Positions 61,148 to 64,000 of a DNA stretch of 64,000 bases are shown here, in pieces. The position numbers were made by a program, and so were the translations under genes. The notes beneath the pieces were generated by a model. It saw nothing but the letters and a program-made list of their open reading frames with translations, ran no database searches and was not told the DNA's origin. Origin of the DNA: Priestia iocasae (GTDB lineage: Bacteria; Bacillota; Bacilli; Bacillales; Bacillaceae_H). Location of the stretch: NCBI RefSeq assembly GCF_016909075.1, contig NZ_JAFBFC010000002.1:248001-312000 (forward strand), in the 5' to 3' direction. Within the stretch, counting starts at the first letter, position 1. Each line of letters begins with the position of its first letter.

Positions 61148-63319
61148 TTAGTTTTGAGCGGCTGCGTCAACAATTCTTCCTTCAACTGTCGGAATCGTTG
61201 AATTTGAATTTAGATGCGTTACAAACATTTCCCAATCGACAAATCCAGGCTCACTTACACGGCCTTCTTCGTATGCTTTCTTAAACATTGTGTAGCCGTC
61301 TCCACCTTTAGCCGTAAACACGTTTGTTGCTACTACATATGTTTTTGTTTCATCAAGCGCTACATACTTGTCGCCTTCTTTTACTTCAATCGTTTGAACT
61401 CGCTCACCAGCTGGCTTGCTAGAATCATATACAAACTTCATTCCTGATACATGTAAAAATGCACCTGAAGGAGTTGGCGCTTCTTTTACACTATGCTCGA
61501 ACGCTGCTTTGATTTCAGCACCTGTTAGTTGCATTAATGCTAAAGAGTTACCAAACGGAAGCACTGTTAACACTTCTTCTTGTGTAATGTCGCCTTCATT
61601 AATAGATGCACGGATACCGCCACCATTTTGAACCGCAATCACCGTGTTTGGATTAATGGTTTTTGCTTTTGCAAGCATCCCATCTGTAATTAAGTTTCCT
61701 AAGTTTGTTTCTTTTGTACGTACATTTTCACGTACTCCATCTAATACTACGTCTGTTTTACCAACGACTTTTGCTTTTGCTGCATCAATTGCTGGCTTAT
61801 ACTTTTCATTTAACACTTTTAACGCAGCTGGATCTTCAGCTAATACGTACTGATCATTTTCTTTTTTATTAATATCAATAAGATTTCCTTCATGTGTAAT
61901 GACTTTACCATTTTCATCAAACTCAACGTCTAATACACCAAGGTATTTGCCATACTCATTTGCTTGAACGATAACAGTAGGCTCTTCTCTTGTTGTGCTT
62001 ACGTAAGGCTTGTCTAACGTGTCGTGAGAATGTCCGCCAACGATAACATCAATTCCTGCCACTTCTTTTGCAAGCGTCACGTCATTATCGCCACCGCCAT
62101 CTTGGAAGCCAATATGCGTCACGGCAACAATTTTGTTAATACCTTGAGATTCAAATTCTGCTACTGCTTTTTTTGCTTCTTCAATATAATCTTCAAACAC
62201 AACATCTTCACCAGGGCTTGAGATTTCTTTCGTTTCAGCCGTAGTTAAACCGAAAATCCCAACCTTTTCACCGGCTACTTCTTTTACGATTCCACTATAA
62301 AGCATGCCATCTTCTGGTTTCGATGTATACTCAGTTGTGAAACGCTCTTTTAAGTCTGCGCTTTTAGATAAGTCAAGGTTTGTACTTACAAATGGGAATT
62401 TAGCGTTCTTTACAAACTTCCCTAGTGGCCCTGTACCTAAGTCAAACTCATGGTTACCAAGTGTCATTGCGTCATAGTTCAACATGTTCATTAATTCTAA
62501 ATCAGCTTGTCCTTCAAACTCATTAAAATAAAGCGTTCCAGAGAATACATCTCCAGCGTCTAGTAATAATGAATTTGGCTTTTCTTCACGAATTTGATTA
62601 ACAGCTGTAATGCGTCGCGGAATACGCTCAACGTTTCCATGTGTATCATTTGTGTGCATGATTGTTAAGCTATAGTTTTCAGGAACTACTTCTACCTTTT
62701 CACTGCGGAATACAAACGATGCCATTTGTCCACGCGTGACATGCCCATTTGGTGAGAATGTTGTCGGTGTCGTACCTGTTGTCACTTTGTTTTTAACTAA
62801 CGGTGTTAAAAATTCTGCGTACCAATCGCCACTATTGACGTCTGTAAATGGTAATTCAGTTGAAGCTTCTTTCTTAAATTCAAAAGCAAGAGTAATCATT
62901 TTAGCCATTTGAGCACGCGATAAAGGAGCATTCGGACGGAACTCATCTCCGTATCCACTCACAATGCCTTTGTTTGCTAGCGCTGCGATATAACTATAAG
63001 CCCAGTCTGTTTTTGCTACATCGTTAAACATTGGGTCTTTTACATTTTTCACATCTAATTCTAAAGCAAGGGCAATAACTTTTGCTGCTTGAGCACGAGT
63101 TACATGTGCATAAGGTTTGAATTCATTTCCAAATCCTTGCACAATCTGACGTTCATGTAAGTTAAGAACCGCCTCATAAAAATGATCGCCTTCTTTAATA
63201 TCTTTAAACACGCTATCGGCACTAGCCGTTGGAGCAAGTGAAACAACTGCACCTGTTGCTACAGAAGCCGTTAACGCAACATTCAAAAATTTCTTACTGC
63301 GAAGATTTTTCTTTTTCAT
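61148..63319 (-). CDS. S-layer-homology-anchored 5'-nucleotidase / cyclic phosphodiesterase
   Basis: A 723-residue exported enzyme. Signal peptide at 1-34 (ending PTASA). Three SLH domains at about 35-210 (e.g. FKDIKEGDHFYEAVLNL, VTRAQAAKVIALAL) tie it to pyruvylated wall polymer. The metallophosphatase domain follows, with IMHTNDTHGN, LLLDAGDVFSG, LGNHEFDLG and VGGHSHDTLD carrying metal ligands. The C-terminal 5'-nucleotidase domain has NLGNLITDGML, AVQNGGGIRASI and FTAKGGDGY. It should release phosphate and nucleoside from nucleotides at the surface, working after the neighbouring nuclease. Pho-box-like repeats lie upstream. Confidence 0.92.
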   Translation of the reverse strand: MKKKNLRSKKFLNVALTASVATGAVVSLAPTASADSVFKDIKEGDHFYEAVLNLHERQIVQGFGNEFKPYAHVTRAQAAKVIALALELDVKNVKDPMFNDVAKTDWAYSYIAALANKGIVSGYGDEFRPNAPLSRAQMAKMITLAFEFKKEASTELPFTDVNSGDWYAEFLTPLVKNKVTTGTTPTTFSPNGHVTRGQMASFVFRSEKVEVVPENYSLTIMHTNDTHGNVERIPRRITAVNQIREEKPNSLLLDAGDVFSGTLYFNEFEGQADLELMNMLNYDAMTLGNHEFDLGTGPLGKFVKNAKFPFVSTNLDLSKSADLKERFTTEYTSKPEDGMLYSGIVKEVAGEKVGIFGLTTAETKEISSPGEDVVFEDYIEEAKKAVAEFESQGINKIVAVTHIGFQDGGGDNDVTLAKEVAGIDVIVGGHSHDTLDKPYVSTTREEPTVIVQANEYGKYLGVLDVEFDENGKVITHEGNLIDINKKENDQYVLAEDPAALKVLNEKYKPAIDAAKAKVVGKTDVVLDGVRENVRTKETNLGNLITDGMLAKAKTINPNTVIAVQNGGGIRASINEGDITQEEVLTVLPFGNSLALMQLTGAEIKAAFEHSVKEAPTPSGAFLHVSGMKFVYDSSKPAGERVQTIEVKEGDKYVALDETKTYVVATNVFTAKGGDGYTMFKKAYEEGRVSEPGFVDWEMFVTHLNSNSTIPTVEGRIVDAAAQN

Positions 63320-63399
63320 TTTGGTCCCCCTGATTCTATTTTTAGATGAGTCGTTCTTTCATCAACATGTTCCATTGTAACACTCTATTTTTATAATAT

Positions 63400-63428
63400 T
63401 GTAAACGCAATGTAAAAAATATTGTGAC
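63400..63428 (-). promoter_or_regulatory. Pho-box-like direct repeats upstream of the 5'-nucleotidase gene
   Basis: On the minus strand GTCACA (63423-63428), TTTACA (63411-63416), TTTACA (63400-63405), at 12- and 11-base spacing, followed by an AT-rich -10-like TATAAAAAT. Confidence 0.6.
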
Positions 63429-63569
63429 GGTACAATCCAGAATTTGCAAACACCGATGTCAAATTATGCTGAACTACCTTGATATGTAGCTAAAAATCCC
63501 GACTCTTTTTGATTTTAACAAAATTAATATCTTCTTTTCATATATTTCTTACAATTTACAATTTTAAGC

Positions 63570-63598
63570 AAAAAGACCTATTAAATAAATAGGTCTTT
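63570..63598 (-). terminator. Terminator overlapping the end of the right-edge gene
   Basis: Stem AAAGACCTATT / AATAGGTCTTT with TTTTT on the minus strand; the TAA stop is in the loop. Confidence 0.85.
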
Positions 63599-64000
63599 AT
63601 TACTATATTTTCTTTTTATTTGATAGCCAAGAAAGCTAAGTGTAAGCGTCATACTAGCAAACATCAAAGCGACACTTGAAAATGAAACCAGATAAGCATT
63701 GTATGTTCCTAACCGTGACGTGATGTTTGCAACATCTACTTGAAATAGTTCAGCACCAGCATTTACACAAAACAAAGCAACAAACATCGTCACAAGTCCA
63801 CTGAATGCCCCTCTCATATCTTCAGTACTAAGCGCAATGTGAGTAGAGATACAAGTCGATAGAAACAAAAATAACCAAAAAGCTGGGCTCAGAAAATTTG
63901 ACCATGTGAATAGACTCTTTATTAACGCTACAATCGATACAAAGAGACTTTCAAAAAATATTCTATCTAACTGCTCTCCCTGTACATTGGCTTGAACACT
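63581..64000 (-). CDS. Integral membrane protein, C-terminal part (gene runs off the window)
   Basis: The frame is open without a stop from 63583 to the right edge, so the gene starts outside. The visible 139 residues hold three to four membrane helices: FVSIVALIKSLF, FWLFLFLSTCISTHIAL, FSGLVTMFVALFCVNAGAEL and VSFSSVALMFASMTLTLSFLG (parts quoted). The piece SPAFWLFLFLSTCISTHIAL and DMRGAFSG is reminiscent of the C-terminal part of membrane metallopeptidase-like Bacillus proteins, but I do not recognise it firmly. The first internal start (TTG at 63868) would cut the protein inside a helix and is not used. Confidence 0.65.
   Translation of the reverse strand, partial: SVQANVQGEQLDRIFFESLFVSIVALIKSLFTWSNFLSPAFWLFLFLSTCISTHIALSTEDMRGAFSGLVTMFVALFCVNAGAELFQVDVANITSRLGTYNAYLVSFSSVALMFASMTLTLSFLGYQIKRKYSNKDLFI

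Overview
The window looks like chromosome from a low-GC Gram-positive spore-former of the family Bacillaceae (Bacillus or Priestia type). Evidence is the AT-rich intergenic DNA, strong AGGAGG-type ribosome binding sites, GTG/TTG starts, sigma-A, sigma-W, cre, WalR and Pho-type promoter elements, and gene blocks matching Bacillus subtilis ykoFEDC, treP-treA-treR, yceC-yceH, rbsRKDACB and yneQ. Almost everything from 4.8 kb onward is on the minus strand. I see no phage, intact insertion sequence, CRISPR array, tRNA or rRNA.

Layout: 1-3.3 kb, end of a thiamin-precursor ECF transporter operon (ykoF end, ykoE, ykoD, ykoC). 3.4-5.3 kb, a 41-residue membrane peptide, a LytTR regulator with its DUF3021 partner, and a lipoprotein. 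5.6-9.8 kb, the trehalose operon with two TreR operators, a cre site and internal terminators. 10-10.9 kb, a fatty acid hydroxylase family gene downstream of a complete SAM-I riboswitch, with two terminators between them. 11.5-14.2 kb, a class III aminotransferase with a YjiH-type membrane protein. 14.5-15.1 kb, a histidine phosphatase with a problematic start. 15.2-19.2 kb, tyrosine/homogentisate breakdown (hppD, flavin reductase, fumarylacetoacetase-like, hmgA), with the scar of a lost HisC-type aminotransferase and a palindromic operator before hppD. 19.4-24.1 kb, a hydrolase, a DUF1992 protein, a membrane HtrA-like protease with an acidic repeat tail, a small unknown protein and an HD-GYP protein.

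24.2-34.8 kb is a tightly packed six-gene operon: an Hpt-REC-GGDEF-REC diguanylate cyclase, a HEAT-type membrane protein, a processive family 2 glycosyltransferase, a membrane-anchored glycoside hydrolase-like protein, a lone receiver and a hybrid sensor kinase. It reads as a phosphorelay and c-di-GMP controlled surface polysaccharide system. 35.0-47.0 kb is a full Ter stress locus: five TerD paralogues and TerC behind a consensus sigma-W promoter, then the Ter biosynthetic module (CitE-like aldolase, PRTase-TRSP, PRTase/PELOTA StiP, HAD phosphatase, YceG, TelA).

47-64 kb holds a YitT transporter, a 3D-domain cell wall protein with a WalR-like box, a membrane-anchored protein of unknown function, the ribose operon, small DUF948 and YneQ-like proteins, a large secreted nuclease and an S-layer-anchored 5'-nucleotidase. 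The last two share Pho-box-like direct repeats, suggesting a phosphate-scavenging pair. A membrane protein gene runs off the right edge. The two most system-like regions are the polysaccharide operon and the Ter locus. The oddest small features are the SAM riboswitch uncoupled from its gene, the terminator placed before the nuclease stop codon, and the hisC scar.
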